The position numbers and the translations under genes are program-made. This document shows positions 36,831 to 49,382 of a stretch of 64,000 nt of DNA, in pieces. The notes under the pieces were generated by a model. It searched no databases, was not told the origin of the DNA, and saw only the letters and a program-made list of their open reading frames with translations. Every line of letters begins with the position of its first letter. Positions within the stretch are counted from its first letter, which is position 1. The stretch is taken from positions 28,272,001-28,336,000 of the forward strand of contig NC_071671.1 in NCBI RefSeq assembly GCF_028554725.1, given 5' to 3'. The DNA comes from Zeugodacus cucurbitae (taxonomy: Eukaryota > Arthropoda > Insecta > Diptera > Tephritidae).

Positions 36831-37414
36831 TTAAATAATTTTTCTTGTTCTTCTAACTTCCTTCCTCCTTTTGGCCGCAACGGGGTTTTTCGCCTGAGCA
36901 TTTTCATTCTCCTTAACTGTATTACCACTCTTTTTGTCTCTAACGACACAACCACGGTAGCTTGCAGGATGGGAATCGCCGCAGTTGCAACATTTGGCAG
37001 AATCTTTTTCGGCCTTGGTGCTTTCAGTTGTAGGATATTTGCCTCCACATTTCACACATCTCGATGTCTTACCGCAGAAGTTTTTTGTATGTCCAAAAGC
37101 TTGACAGTTTTTGCACTGAGGGATTAATTTAGAGGCTTTGATAGGCTCAATCTTGACAACAGTATTAATAAAGCTTTTGTTCTGATAAATTTTCTGTCCT
37201 CGGTAACATCGAATACTACTAAAGCAATATCTGGCCGTTTTTTAGTCTTCCACTTAAGTTTGTTAATTGCATTTAACACATTAAAGCCTTGATCTTTAAA
37301 GTTGTTCAAGATGGATTGAGTATCACATGAGTGGTGTAAATTTTTTATCATTACCTTTATTGGCCTGTTATATTTCCTCTCGTAGCTAAACAAAGGTATA
37401 TTTTCGTTTGACAA
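36831..37414 (-). pseudogene. Jockey LINE ORF1 (gag-like, CCHC zinc knuckles)
   Basis: It starts MSNENIPLFSYERKYNRPIK and contains the IKNLHHSCDTQSILNNFKDQGF region typical of the PRE_C2HC gag domain. After a frameshift near 37120-37060 come CRFCGK-type knuckles: CVKCGGKYP and KCCNCGDSHPASYRGC. The product would bind LINE RNA. One or more frameshifts make it non-functional. Confidence 0.65.
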
Positions 37415-37807
37415 GAATTTTGTTGTTGTTCGATAGTCAGTAAAGCTAAAAAAAAAGCTTTATTCTCGGCGTCACCTCATGTTGAGGTTCAGCCATTTTT
37501 TGTTTTTAGCGATTTCCCTACTGGGTGTTAGCAACCTGTCGTTTGGTCGGTAATGCAGTTGGGAATAAAACTTTTAAAAAACTTATTGTATTTATTATAC
37601 CTGTATGGCAGCTTTGATCACAGCTAGTAATTGTAAGAAGAGAAAAGCTGATTGTACATATAATTATTTGCTTACGCCCATGTTTAGTACGGCATTCTCT
37701 ATTTATAATAACGTTTTTTTTATTAAATTGTTCTAAACGGTTCACTAACGAAACGTTTAAGTCATTTTGTTTTCTTTTTTAGCAGATTCCGCAAACCACA
37801 AAAGATA

Positions 37808-38377
37808 CAGTGAAACTTCCATAACTCGAACTTCTATAACTCGAAGATCTCCATATCTCGAACTTTTGCATTGGCAATAGCGTTTAGAAATCAAATTTCA
37901 TACAAATTTCCTTCCATAACTCAAACTTCCCTAACTCGAAGTTCTCCATAACTCGAACTCATGAATTGGCAATAGAAGTCAAATTTCATACAAATTTCCT
38001 TCCATAAATTGAACTTTTCGGCAAGGGTATAATACAAAATTTAAAATTTTACTATCGAGGCAGAATTTTATAAGAGTCCCCCTATATCGTATATAGGCGA
38101 ACAAAAAATATTATCTTACACATATTAATTGATAAATAATGAAACAAAGGCATGGGATACAGACGTCAAGAGCCAAACAATAGCAAATTGCAACAAACAA
38201 AATTGTAGAATACATGTTACAAGAATACTATCATAAATCTATATTTTACAGCTTTTTGAAAAATTGTACGTTTTAATGAAAATTCTATAACTCGGAAGTC
38301 TCTCGAAGTTTAACTCGAAGTTAAGTTTTTTTATAGTGGATTGGATTATAGTGATTCGAGTTAGAGAAATTCCACTG
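37808..38377. mobile_element. pogo/Tigger-like MITE, TA target site
   Basis: The left end cagtgaaacttccataactcg and the inverse right end cagtggaatttctctaactcg form TIRs flanked by TA (37806-37807 and 38378-38379). Repeated ataactcgaa motifs fill the left third. It has no transposase and lies in the 5' region of the antisense LINE. Confidence 0.8.
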
Positions 38378-38564
38378 TATATTCAATTTGCGCCAGGTCT
38401 CTGTGTCTTTCATTAATGCACAAGAAATGCGCTTTCGCATTCAGTTTAACAATGTAATTTAGACTTTTTCACGGCATCGAAAATTGCACTTGCGTTCACT
38501 TCAACTGTCTCAGAGATGTACATTATATACTGATTTTCATTGTAATAGGTCCATATATTAATAT

Positions 38565-39030
38565 TCCAGAGATATGGTTTTTGACCCATAAGTGGGCGAC
38601 GCCACGCCCATTTTTTTTTAATCTGAGTGCAGCTCTATTCTGTAATTTCTTCTGTAAAATTTAATGTTTCTGATGTTTTTCATTAGTGAGTTAACGTAAC
38701 ATTATTAATTTTCAATATAACCTTTGTATGGGAGGTAGGCTTGGTTATTATCCGATTTCAACTATTTTCATGATGTGTGATGGGGAACGTAAAGGAAACG
38801 ACTGCAGAAAGTTTGGTTTACATAGCTTTTTTGGTTTGCGAGATATATACAAAAAACCTATTTGGAGGCGGGGCCACGCCAACGAAAAAAAAACATCCAA
38901 ATATTCCCCTCACTAGTGTGATCCTTTGTACCAAATTTTACTTTTATAACATGGCTTGGTTATGACACTTTATATGTTTTCGGTTTTCGCCGTTTTGTGG
39001 GCGTGGCAATGGTTTGATTTCACTTAATGT
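38565..39030 (+). repeat. family A repeat, 3' half of the split copy
   Basis: It begins gagatatggtttttgaccca and continues gtgggcgacgccacgcccat to gtgggcgtggcaatggt, collinear with the middle of the full copy. The most 3' ~200 bp are missing. Confidence 0.7.
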
Positions 39031-39424
39031 CGGACAATCTGTAAAATATTGTTAAATTGAAATATATTTTTTTAAATGTTAGAACATATTTTTAAAGTTA
39101 GCTAAGATTTATTGAGGACCCACATTGAGGAATATCTCAACCAGTGTGCATCGTTATATTATAAATTTAGTAATAATGTAATGAAACCGGTTAAGACCAT
39201 GGTCCAGTCCTGCCTTACAAATTACTACAGTATAAAATATTCTTTTTGTTCGAAACCAAAAAAATCGATATTTTGAACGATCTGTTCTGTCGAAAAATTT
39301 ACTAAAGCCGCTCGATACATATGACGCAAATTCATGAAAATTTACATGAACTAAATACGTATGTTAAATGCAAGTAGATAAGTTTCGGAAAGCAGTGTAT
39401 TATTAATATTATTAATTGGTATGT

Positions 39425-39503
39425 ATTGGCTGGTACCATTTTTCTTGCAATCCCTTTAATTTTAGCTGAAATTAAATTCAACTCTTGTTTGAGTGACTGT
39501 ATA
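39425..39503. repeat. terminal inverted repeat of a Tc1-like element
   Basis: The sequence caactcttgtttgagtgactg abuts TA at 39504. Its inverse begins CAGTCACTCAAAC, a typical Tc1/mariner terminus. The partner end was not found. Confidence 0.35.
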
Positions 39504-39539
39504 TTTAAGATACACCCCGATTAATTTAAGCTTTATTTT

Positions 39540-39880
39540 AAGATCGGTATATTCTAAACAAAAGCTGTTTTGAAACTGTATCTTAATTGTTCCATAATGA
39601 TATACCAAACAACCGCAGCCCAAACCATCACACCTCCTTCGCGATTATGGTAACGGGATAGAAAACGTTCCTCTTACCTAAGGTCATGGAATTAATAATT
39701 ATTGTCTTCGGGACCGTCAATATTTTCACCTGAAAACATGATCGATTTCCGTTTACTTTTCCAATACATGTGATTGTAGCAAAACTGTAGCCTTGAGTCA
39801 TTCCGTTCAATATTTAAAGGTGATTTGGGTACCAAATGCTCACAATTTTGTTACTCTTCTTACAGTGGAAACACGGGCAC
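39540..39880 (-). pseudogene. Tc1-like transposase remnant
   Basis: Minus-strand reading gives SIMFSGENIDGPEDN followed ~25 codons later by REGGVMVWAAV. This matches the Tc1 order FSDE..F..DGPDG ... GGGSVMVWGAF. The second catalytic aspartate region is altered and the frame is shifted, so it is not functional. Confidence 0.55.
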
Positions 39881-42571
39881 GGGCACCTACTTTTGGCCTT
39901 TATTTTTGTTCGCGTGGTCGACTTTTTTATCTTCCTTTCATGTTTTTTTTTATGTGACGTGGAATTCCGTAAATAAAAGGCGACATTTGCATTTCTATTA
40001 ATTGTGGAAGCAATAACTCGTGCATAAAGGACTTAATCCGCAAATGCTTCAATTTTGGTATTTTCAACTTCAAAAAGTCTCATATTCACTAAAAATACCT
40101 GATATCGTTCCAAAATGTTTTTAAGTAAAACAAATAACAAGTTTATTCATTTTGCTCAAACGCATCTGCTTTCACAATGCCGCAATACAATATGTACCAA
40201 TTCAAGTAGCGCAAATTTTTAAGTACATTTTTTTACTTGTTCATTAAAACACCCAATATAAACCAATATGAAAAGTAAAAACAAAGGTTAAAAAGCTTAA
40301 ATGAAACTTCTGCGATGTAACTCGTAACTTAAAACTAAAATATGTACCTATTCAAGTGAATCAGGGTGTGTATGTGGTTGGTTCAAGGCTTATAAATATA
40401 TATTTGGATTATGTTAGATTATGAAAATATTAACTGTTTTAATTTGTCTTTGCAAATACCTGAAATTACACTGGTTAACAATATGTTAACTTCTTTGTCA
40501 AATCAAAACTCATATCAATTTTTGAATGTAACAATAATATGTGAATGAAAAAAATTGGCACGTCAGGCTTTCTTGTGACTTTAAAATATGTACATACATA
40601 TATAGTTTCTTAAAAAGGTACGAAGCATCAATTGCATTTAGATAAATTATTGTATAATATAGAAACATTTTCGTGAATATTTGGTTTCTGGAAGGTCTGT
40701 TTTAAGTTTGCAACAAAAACCTCCTAGCATTCCCGCGCGCATTTCCCTTCTCTTCTTCATTAAGGAAATGTCCTAATGGAACTCCTCGCCTTGTTCCTTA
40801 CCCAAATTTGCTGGAAAGAAATCCAAATGAGATTCCAGCATATGTATTTTTAGCTTTATGAAACATTAAAAGTTCATTTATTAAGTCTTTGTCATTTTCC
40901 GATTTATTATTTAATAGAAAAAGTTGGACAACCTTCACAAATCTTTTTTGCACGAGTCTTTCCTGATCATTCAACTTTTTCAAAACTCTTCTACAAATTG
41001 AGCTTTTCAAATACTTAATCGTGCTGACTTAGAACAAGTACCGGTGTAGAATCTATATTTTCTGATCCGTTTGGAGGCTTTACCACATGCAATTCGACAC
41101 TATATAGAATGGGTCTGTTGGTGATAGACAAGTTTGGATACTTTTTCGGTTCAAATCATTGGTATAGCAAATGGCATATCTTCATTTATGTGTATGGATT
41201 TTTTAATTCCATACACTCCAAGAAATACAGAATATATAGTCTAAATACCACTGGTCAATTAATGACGAGTTAAAAAGTTAATTATCGACACCTTTTATCC
41301 ACAAGTTATTATATATTGAGTACACCAACATAAAAAATATCATCAAAAATTTCGTGTGACCTAAACAGAGTTTACCAGTGTTATTTCTAGTGTTTCAGAT
41401 TTTAAGAATTCTTCGTAAATCGAATCTTTTTCAACAGCACAGCCAAATTTTCAAAGGATGTTTTTGTTTAGGTTATTTCAGCCTATCCTGCAGGAGTTTT
41501 ATTTTTGTATTTAGTATTAATTTTATACTCTCGCAACATGTTCCAGAGAGAATAATACAGAGAACGTTAAATCTAGAGAAGGTCCAATTGCGGACCAGAA
41601 ATATTAACAGTGCCTCGTAACAGAGATGAGTATTAATTGAAAAATATGCTCAGAAGTTTACATTTCTATTATAGACGGATGTTAGGCTTTTTGTTTATAT
41701 GTTGATGCATTTATATGCTTAATATATACAATTGATATGAAATTCGTTTTGCGGATATTTATGAATGCATCCACAATAGAAAACATTTCAAATAAATTAT
41801 GCGAGAGGCATATTTGTAGAAAAAATATTCAAACGGACAAGCATATGTATGTAATGTTTTATAATAATAATGATATACATACATATGTACATATGTACAT
41901 CCTTTCATAAAAAATATGTTCATATTTTTATACCAAATTCATTTCGTTCTAATCTAATCTTGCATATACATATGTATATCTATATACATAAAGTAAAGTA
42001 AAAGAGGCGCCATATACATCTCCCCGCGCATGCCATGCCAACAAACGCTTTTTCGCGACGATGACAAAAATCTTAAATTGAAGATTTTTCTAATATTCCC
42101 TCCAGAAGGAAGGAGCCCTTGAGTCGATTTAAAATATTTTTCAGCAAAAATTCTGTGGCTCGCAAAAATTTATGTCGATATGTTTGCATGCACATACATA
42201 TTCATACATATTTACGGCAAGCCGATTTTCTACCAACAACGCAATGTAGCGTCGCGCAGGCGATCATCAATTTTTCGAAACATCGAGCTTTACAGGGCCG
42301 TTTCAAGTGATCCCGCCGTAATAATATTTGCGCTCAATATGTATTGACAAATATTGAAGTATTAATTGGTTATCTATAAATTTAAAGGCATTTTAATATC
42401 TACCAACATATTAAGTCATGTTTAGAATAATTACTATTGATCTTTGTGAGAAACAAGGCATAAAAATTAACGAAATTATATGGAGAGTATCTGGGCCTCT
42501 TTGCCTGCGTACGCTCCACAATTATTACAACTCTATGACATGAAAACAAAAAAGTCATAAGCTACGGCCAT
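39881..42571. other. non-coding stretch with unassigned open frames
   Basis: Mostly AT-rich. It holds a 70-codon minus-strand frame at 40798-41010 (basic, VLKKLNDQERLVQKRFVKVV; no family recognised), a ttttatactctcgcaac family-A-like start at ~41521, and acatacatatgt simple repeats near 41875 and 41960. No gene is supported. Confidence 0.4.
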
Positions 42572-43530
42572 TAGGGATGCAAACATCGTGAAATGAAACA
42601 TCGATGGTTCGATGTTTCTTCAAAACCCATCGAAATCAAAAACATCGGCCATTAAAACATCGATACATCGATGTGTTTTTTAACTTTTTTTAAATTTAGT
42701 GTGAAAAGCTACGGAATACAGAAGCAGAAGCATAAATAAATGAAATGTAGTACGTCTTAAGTTGATACATTTTATTTCACTTAGCATTATATGTCTGTTA
42801 AAGTTTTTTCTCAATAAATAACAGAATTTCAAAACAACGACATAGCAAGTTTTTTCACTGTCATTTCTTTTCGATTTTACTTCTACGTGATAGTTGCCCT
42901 GGGTTTAGAAAACGGTCGTTTACTCGGCACTGAAGTGGTCACAATGTGTAAATATTAATAAGCCTATTTATACAACTCCGGAAACACAGTATTCATGTCA
43001 ACCCAAACTCTATTGGCTTCTGATTGGTAGGTGTAACAGCCGAGATACACTTTCTCTTCAACCTTCCGTCCCTGTAATTGTAGATAAATTTGACAGCTTA
43101 CATTTCACCTTTTGGTGGACCAAATGTTTATTCTGGTTCCAAATATCAAACGAGTATTCTGTTTCACTCTCATCCGAAGATTCTGTTATATCAGCGCGAT
43201 TCTTTGAATTTTTTATGAAACAAAAAAAGTATTTCTTTTAGCCATAGCATCTTTAAAATGCAGTAATTTGAATCTCTGTTCTAACGCAGTAGCCTACGCC
43301 AGAATTAAAGTGTATAAATAAATCATAAAAGTAACTGCAGTATTGTCCAAGCGCACATTCCCTTAACGAATTCTCCGTATTTTACAAAAATCGAATTCCA
43401 ATGTAATAAAGCGAATCCAATTAGAGGGTTTCGAGTTAATTCCCCGAAAAAGTGTGAAGTCAAATTTTTATATAAAACATCGACATAAAACATCGTTGAA
43501 AGTGACATCGATGCATCGATATTTTTATAT
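42572..43530. mobile_element. hAT-like element remnant with ATCGATG repeats
   Basis: It starts tagggatgcaaacatcg, a hAT-type terminus. Repeats of acatcgatg/catcgatgca flank both sides (42590-42690 and 43480-43525) in inverted arrangement. The right terminus catcccta was not found, so the right boundary is approximate. Confidence 0.45.
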
Positions 43531-44084
43531 TCAAGACATAGTCATTTACTAACGTTGAAATTAACACAATTTTTCTCATTTAACACTGAAAATACTCAAA
43601 TCTGCTATGTTAAACTGTGGTGAAACACTCTTATAGAAACGAATACCGCTTCGAAAAGCGGACCAGTGTGACAATCGGCACACCATGAACCTTCTCTATA
43701 TTATACGTTCTCTGGAAAAGGTCTGCGCTGGTCGTGCTTAAAGAAATTGAATTATTTAAAGCGCGCAATAATTTTAAAGAAATCGGTCGAGAACTTCAAA
43801 ACCTTACAGAAAGATTTAGGCATTATGAAATGTTGTTTCAATCATTTAAATGCCTAAATGATCAATATGATAATGCTAAGCCCTCATCAAAACGTAAACG
43901 TCCGTCTAATGAAGAACCTGCCCCTTTGTCCGTAAAGAGTATATGACCTGTGAAAATATACTTTATTAATCTCTCATCTCCTTGCCCTCAAGGAGAGAAG
44001 CCTTCGTCTTAAAAAGACCATAATCCTCCGAAAATAATTACTGATAACCTTAAGCGGAAAACTATTCCTATTAACTCTGAGTTT

Positions 44085-45026
44085 GTGGCAAAAAATTTGG
44101 TAGTAATACCACAAAGAAAATCAATTTTCGTTTCGAGATTTGTTTCGGATACTACATTCGAAGATATAAAGTTTTACATCTCGTCAAAATTAAAAACGAA
44201 CGATATCGATATCAGAAAATTTAACTTTAAATACGAAAGAAATATATCTTCTTTAAAGATTGGCGTATCTGCTGATAATTTTCAATTGCTACTTGATACA
44301 TCATTTTCGGAGGGGGGTGTACTATTTGCTGTCCATTCTTCAATTCCATCCGAAGAAGTAGAAGTTCCTCGAATTTGCATTAATAAATGTTCTATTTACT
44401 TAACTTTATCTTATACACCGCTTCAATCGGACTTATCTGTATATATGCAGCATGCTTATTTAATAAATTATGTTTTTTCGATTGCTAAGAATACTGATTA
44501 CATAATTGCTCTAGGCGATTTCAATTTACCGTGTGTATCATGGAAATCTGTTGACGATTGCATTACCCCTGTTTGCACTCGTTTAAGCTTTAATGAGTTT
44601 TTGGAAGAAATGTCTGAGATGAGTCTTAACCAAATTAACTTAATTCCGAACAAGTTTGGTAAATTCTTAGATTTGGTCTATGTTGACAAAACTTCACCAT
44701 TTTCTGTGGTCCGGTCTGATCCTTTAGTTTTGCCAGAGGACACTTATCACCCTGCCTTGGAAATTAATATCGAAATCATAGACGAATTACTTGTTTACAA
44801 TAAACCGGACCTTTGTTCTCGGTTCAACTTTGCGAAAACTAACTTCAAAAAGATTAATTGTGAACTTTCTAAATTGACTTGGCCTGATTACAGTAGTAAT
44901 ATTGAATTAAATGTATCTCATTTTAATAAAACAATTTTTAATATTTTTGAAATATTTGTTCCGAAATGTTTTATTACCAAAAGAAAAAGCTCAAATTCGT
45001 GGTATTCGAATGAGCTATGTAAATAA
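44085..45026 (+). pseudogene. LINE ORF: gag C-terminus fused to endonuclease
   Basis: Residues 1-90 resemble the end of a LINE gag (FVSRFVSDTTFEDIKFYI). After FSEGGVLFAVHSS the protein is an exonuclease-endonuclease-phosphatase fold: ALGDFNLP is the GDFN catalytic box and YHPALEINI corresponds to the SDH box with His altered in context. An internal deletion joins the two ORFs in frame. Target-nicking activity is doubtful. Confidence 0.6.
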
Positions 45027-45643
45027 ACAAATAAAAAATCTCGAGCTTTTAAACTTTATAAAAAAACTGGAGCTCTTGTTGACTATTTAAAATATTCTAA
45101 ATTGCGTCGACAGTTTGCGGAACTTAACAAAAAATGTTATAATAAATCAACAATGTCATGTGACAATTATATTATTTCTAATATGTTTGCAGAATTCTTA
45201 AAATCCAATTATTGTTCAAACTCCACTATGAATGTGCCATATCATCAAGTGTTATGTCCGAGTACTGTAATTAATACACCATGATTCCCTCAAGCTTCTT
45301 TAAAAATTGTGCAAAATATATCTATCTGTCCTTAACTAAGCTTTTCAACCTATCTCTTAAACAAGGTATTTTTCCGTCAATGTGGAAAAACTCTTTTATA
45401 ATACCTTTGCATAAAAGTGGAGTTAGATCATCTGTTGAGAACTATAGGGGGATAGCTAAAATGTCAGCTATACCCAAACTTTTTGAAGTTATTGTCACTG
45501 ACCAAATAACTTTCTTAATCTCTCCTTTAATTTCATTTTCTCAGCATGGATTTTGTAAAGGGAAATCTACAGTAACAAACTTGCTTGAATTCGTAAACCA
45601 TGTGTCAATGGGTTTTAGGGATAATAAGAATACTGATGTTATA

Positions 45644-46326
45644 CGAGGGCTGCTATATATATTTCTGGTCTAGGCAAAACTAAGTTTTGCCAGGTGCAAT
45701 CTGACATTTCCATTGGAAAGTTTGACATTTTTTAGCATAACATCATTCAGAACGTTTTGTCATTTAATCGTGAATTGTTTTATTTACAGGGAATTAAAAA
45801 ATTCATCTCGGCAAAAAAATGGAATTAATTCGTGAACATTTTCGTGCGATCATTTTTCACAACTTTCGACGTGGATTATCGTGACAAGAGTGCGATGATG
45901 AACTAAAATCTTTGTATGGCTATGAAGCACCATCCTATAGCACTGTGAAAAACTGGTACAACGAATTCAATCGTGGCCGACGCTCGCTCAAAGACGAATT
46001 CCGTGAAGGTCGTCCAAAAACAGCCGTTGTGCCAAAGAACATCGATGCCATACGTGACATACCTTCAGATAGAGGCATGCCTATGCATTTCTCCCACCAG
46101 CATACATTCGATATTGCATGAACACCTGGCCGTAAAAAAGGTTTGTTCTCGTTGGATCCCGCACAATTTGACAATCGCTCAAAAACAGTGCTTCGAAAAT
46201 TGGTTTGAGCGCATGCAAAAGTGTATAAATCTTAATGGAGAATATTTTGAAAAACAATAAAACCATTTTCGTTGATAAATATTCCAATTTTCATTATTAG
46301 GCCAGAAATATATATAGCAGCCCTCG
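45644..46326 (+). mobile_element. mariner element (rosa-like), internally deleted
   Basis: TIRs of ~25 bp (cgagggctgctatatatatt and its inverse) are flanked by TA (45642-45643, 46327-46328). The transposase N-terminus starts MELIREHFRAIIF and includes the helix-turn-helix stretch YSTVKNWYNEFNRGRRSL. It then joins by deletion and a frame slip to the C-terminal CFENWFERMQKC...GEYFEKQ. All of the central DDD catalytic region is missing. Confidence 0.85.
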
Positions 46327-47311
46327 TATGTAAAGCATTCGATAGAGTAAACCACTCAATTCTTTTGCAAAAACTGGATCCTCTTGGTTTTCAACCAAGA
46401 CTTCTTGAATGGGTATCCTCATATCTTACTAATAGAAAACAACAAGTTTCATTTAATAATACATTATCCGATTCAATTAGTGTCCCTTCAGGCGTTCCAC
46501 AAGGTAGTCATCTCGGCCCGATTCTGTTCTTGCTGTTCATCAATGATATACCTTCTGTAATTAAGTTTTCAGAAATTTTATTATATGCGGATGATGTAAA
46601 ACTTTTTAAATCATATACTTCTCATAACGAAAGGACTGAGTTGATCCTTCTCCCTATGTAATAACTAACTTCAGTTTAGAGCAAGTTTTTAGCTTTGTTG
46701 ATTTAGGAGTTACTATGGACCCTAACCTAAATTTTAATTCTCATGTAAATTCAATTGTCTTAAAAGCTAAAGGTGCTCTTAGCTTTGTTAAACGTTGGTC
46801 TAAAGAAATTAGTGATCCGTATATTACTAAAATTCTTTTTACAACATTGGTAAGGCCTATATTGGAGTATGGTTCTGTGGTATGGAATCCTAGCTATCAA
46901 TCCCATTCTGATAAGCTTGAGTCCGTTCAAAAACAATTTTTACTTTTTGCTTTAGGCCACTTACATTGGGATTCAAGATTGAATCTTCCCCCGTATACCA
47001 GTCGTTTAAAACTTATAAATCTTCCCACACTCACTAGTCGCAGAGAAATGCTAGGTATAATATTCCTAGTAAAACTTCTGAATGGTTTAGTTTGTAGTTC
47101 ATTTCTTTTGTCTGATATTAAGTTTAATGCCCAATTGCTTGCATCTAGGCAGTTTAGACCATTACTTCTAAAATCTTCTAGAACAAATTTTGAGTTAAAC
47201 GAACCATTCCGCCGAATATGTCCGGATTTCAATTCTCATTCCAACACATTTGTTCCATCTGACTCAATATTTAGCATCAAAAAAACTATTTTGCCTTCTC
47301 TTAATAAGTAA
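46327..47311 (+). pseudogene. LINE reverse transcriptase C-terminal half
   Basis: It contains KAFDRVNHSILLQKL, SGVPQGSHLGPILFLLFIND and the catalytic YADD (LLYADDVKLF). A deletion and stop follow ELILLPM near 46660, then the thumb and C-terminal region FVDLGVTMDPNLNF to ILPSLNK at 46715-47311. It is repeated at 52817-53801. Confidence 0.75.
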
Positions 47312-47345
47312 TATTCAGAAATTTTTAACTATTTGTTTTTATAAA

Positions 47346-48985
47346 TTATTCAATCTCAGCTGTTGAAATGTTTTTTTCTGTAACGGAGCAGTTTGAGAAC
47401 TGAACACTTAAAAATCTCTTGCCTTTCTAGACTCGGCAAATTTCGCTCGTATGCGGACTGCGTCCCACGCGTCGGTTGGGCGTCAAAGTAATTGAAAACA
47501 TTGGCGTGATCAGGTTCCCTTAGAAGTTATATTTGACATATAAATATAAATATGATTTAAACATGCTCTATTTCCGATATAAATTTATTGAGAATGGGTC
47601 CCTACAACTATGGAAATATTACTGAAGGCGAAAAGCTCCCTAGATATAAAACTTGCCTAGCCTCGCCTACCCTACAGCCTTACAATTTCTAGATATTCCG
47701 CTGTGGCCTCGCACCCTCGTACCATTAACTGGCATTGACTGATAATGAGGTTAGACATTTTTTACACATTGCTGGTATTGCCGCTTTCCTACCGGCCATC
47801 CTTTCTCTGAAGGATGCTATGCTCCTAAGCAATATATAGAGCAGCCGCTTGCGCTTTAAAAACGTTACACCAGCATTGAAGTCCCCTCGACCACACAAGA
47901 AAATTAACTTACATTCATATTAAAAAAAGTTGTTAAATTGTTAATATACATATAATGTTTTCATATAATCTGTAATTTTTATACAATCAGGCATGTTCTG
48001 CAAATCGTTTTCGGGCAATATTTTCGCATTTTCCGTTTTCAAATCGTTTGACATGTTCTGTAAATCGTTTCGTTTTTGTTTTTTCGAATATCACCAAATC
48101 GGTTCGTCGCCCTGTTCTGCAAATTAGAATCGTTACAATTTTCCGATTTCGTATTCGGCAAGATAAACGATAGCGATTTTGAATCATAAATCAACGTTTT
48201 GCTTAAGAAGCATTTATAACATTGTACGTATTTATTAAAAAAACATAAAAATAATGTTATTAAATATTAATAAGCATATATAAATATATTTTGCCTGGAC
48301 TTGTGGAATTTTCGTCGCCTTTGAGGGCATTTAGGATTCTCGAAATTTTGGGGTAGAAAGTTAGTGTAGTGGCGGAAGAACGTCCACAGACAGGCATGTA
48401 AACTCTCTACATGTTTCCGAAACTCAAGAAGGTGTTTAGAAACAAAATAAGAATCCACTCATAGAATCATCATATTTATGCTGAAAATACTCTGTATGTT
48501 AAAAAAATATGTTCGTATACAAATCGTTTTACCGTAGCTGCATGAGTGCCATCAATGCATCCTCTTCTCTTGGTATTCTAAATTGTTGCACAAAATGAAG
48601 TTTTGCCTTTCTGAAATCAACTTCAAACATTTGAAGCTTAATCCACTCCATCATCGTATAAAATTTTGGATATTGTGCTTCTACCCATAGCAATATCGGT
48701 ATCCTTTCCAACTGAACGCTGATATGAACCTTCAGCGAAAAACCTAAGACTTGCCGCCAATTTTATTAAAATGCATGCATAATTAACCGACATCTGGAAA
48801 CAAATCTGAAACAAAAAGAAATCATCTCAAGTCGACAAGTAGAAACGTTCTAGTAAAACTCACGTGGAATCCATTGCAGACAGGGGATTAGAATAGTCTC
48901 TCAAATGCCGCCCTTCGATTTCATCTTAATTAGGAGGATGGAGTCATATGTAGAAGTTCACGTAAGAGAGGAAAGTTTCTGACTG
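47346..48985. other. unclassified sequence inside duplication unit 1
   Basis: It has no recognised gene. A tgttctgcaaatcg motif recurs three times at 47985-48135. Minus-strand open frames at 48267-48711 (including VEAQYPKFYTMMEWIKLQMF) may be remains of an unidentified transposon. It is repeated at 53836-55475. Confidence 0.4.
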
Positions 48986-49382
48986 TCATTCACTTGGGAG
49001 TGGCCAGGAACGATTCTTTTGCATGTTACTCAAGCAGCTCACGACTTCCGGTCTTAGACCAAGTATCCTCTCGGTAGCCAACAGACATCCGTTCCGCGGC
49101 GAGCTATAGTGAGAATTCCGCTTATGCGGTTGTGCGGAGGGTTTGGGACCTACCACATAAAAACGAATAACCAATGAACAGGAAGCAACAGCCTCTGAAA
49201 AGAACCCCTATTTTGATGACGATCACTGCAAACGTATTAAGGACTATGATTTAAGGGCATGCACCTGGAATGTCCGGATCCTTAATTGGGAAGGCTGACA
49301 TCATCACCGCCATCCAAGATGGACGGGACAAGGACGGAAGAAGGTGGGTCCTTGTGACATCTACTACAGCGGCCATATAAAG

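Larger units (their letters stand above)
34553..38560 (-). mobile_element. Jockey-type LINE, near full length, inactive
   Basis: On the minus strand the order is 5' region (38560-37415, interrupted by a MITE), ORF1, ORF2 and an A-tail (t-run at 34553-34560). It lies inside a family A repeat. ORF2 begins at an ATG at 36780 and opens SNSLKIMLWNANGLSKSK, the endonuclease start typical of Jockey elements. The 5' limit near 38560 is inferred from where family A resumes. Confidence 0.7.
43700..47345 (+). mobile_element. Jockey/CR1-type LINE with internal deletions and a mariner insertion
   Basis: ORF1 remains are at 43734-43946. A frame at 44085-45026 fuses the end of ORF1 to the endonuclease. Reverse transcriptase follows at 45281-45643 and 46327-46660, and the C-terminal domain at 46715-47311. 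A mariner at 45644-46326 splits the reverse transcriptase. Stops at 45024 and 46660 and deletions after ELILLPM make it inactive. Everything from 45519 onward is present again 6,490 bp downstream. Confidence 0.8.
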
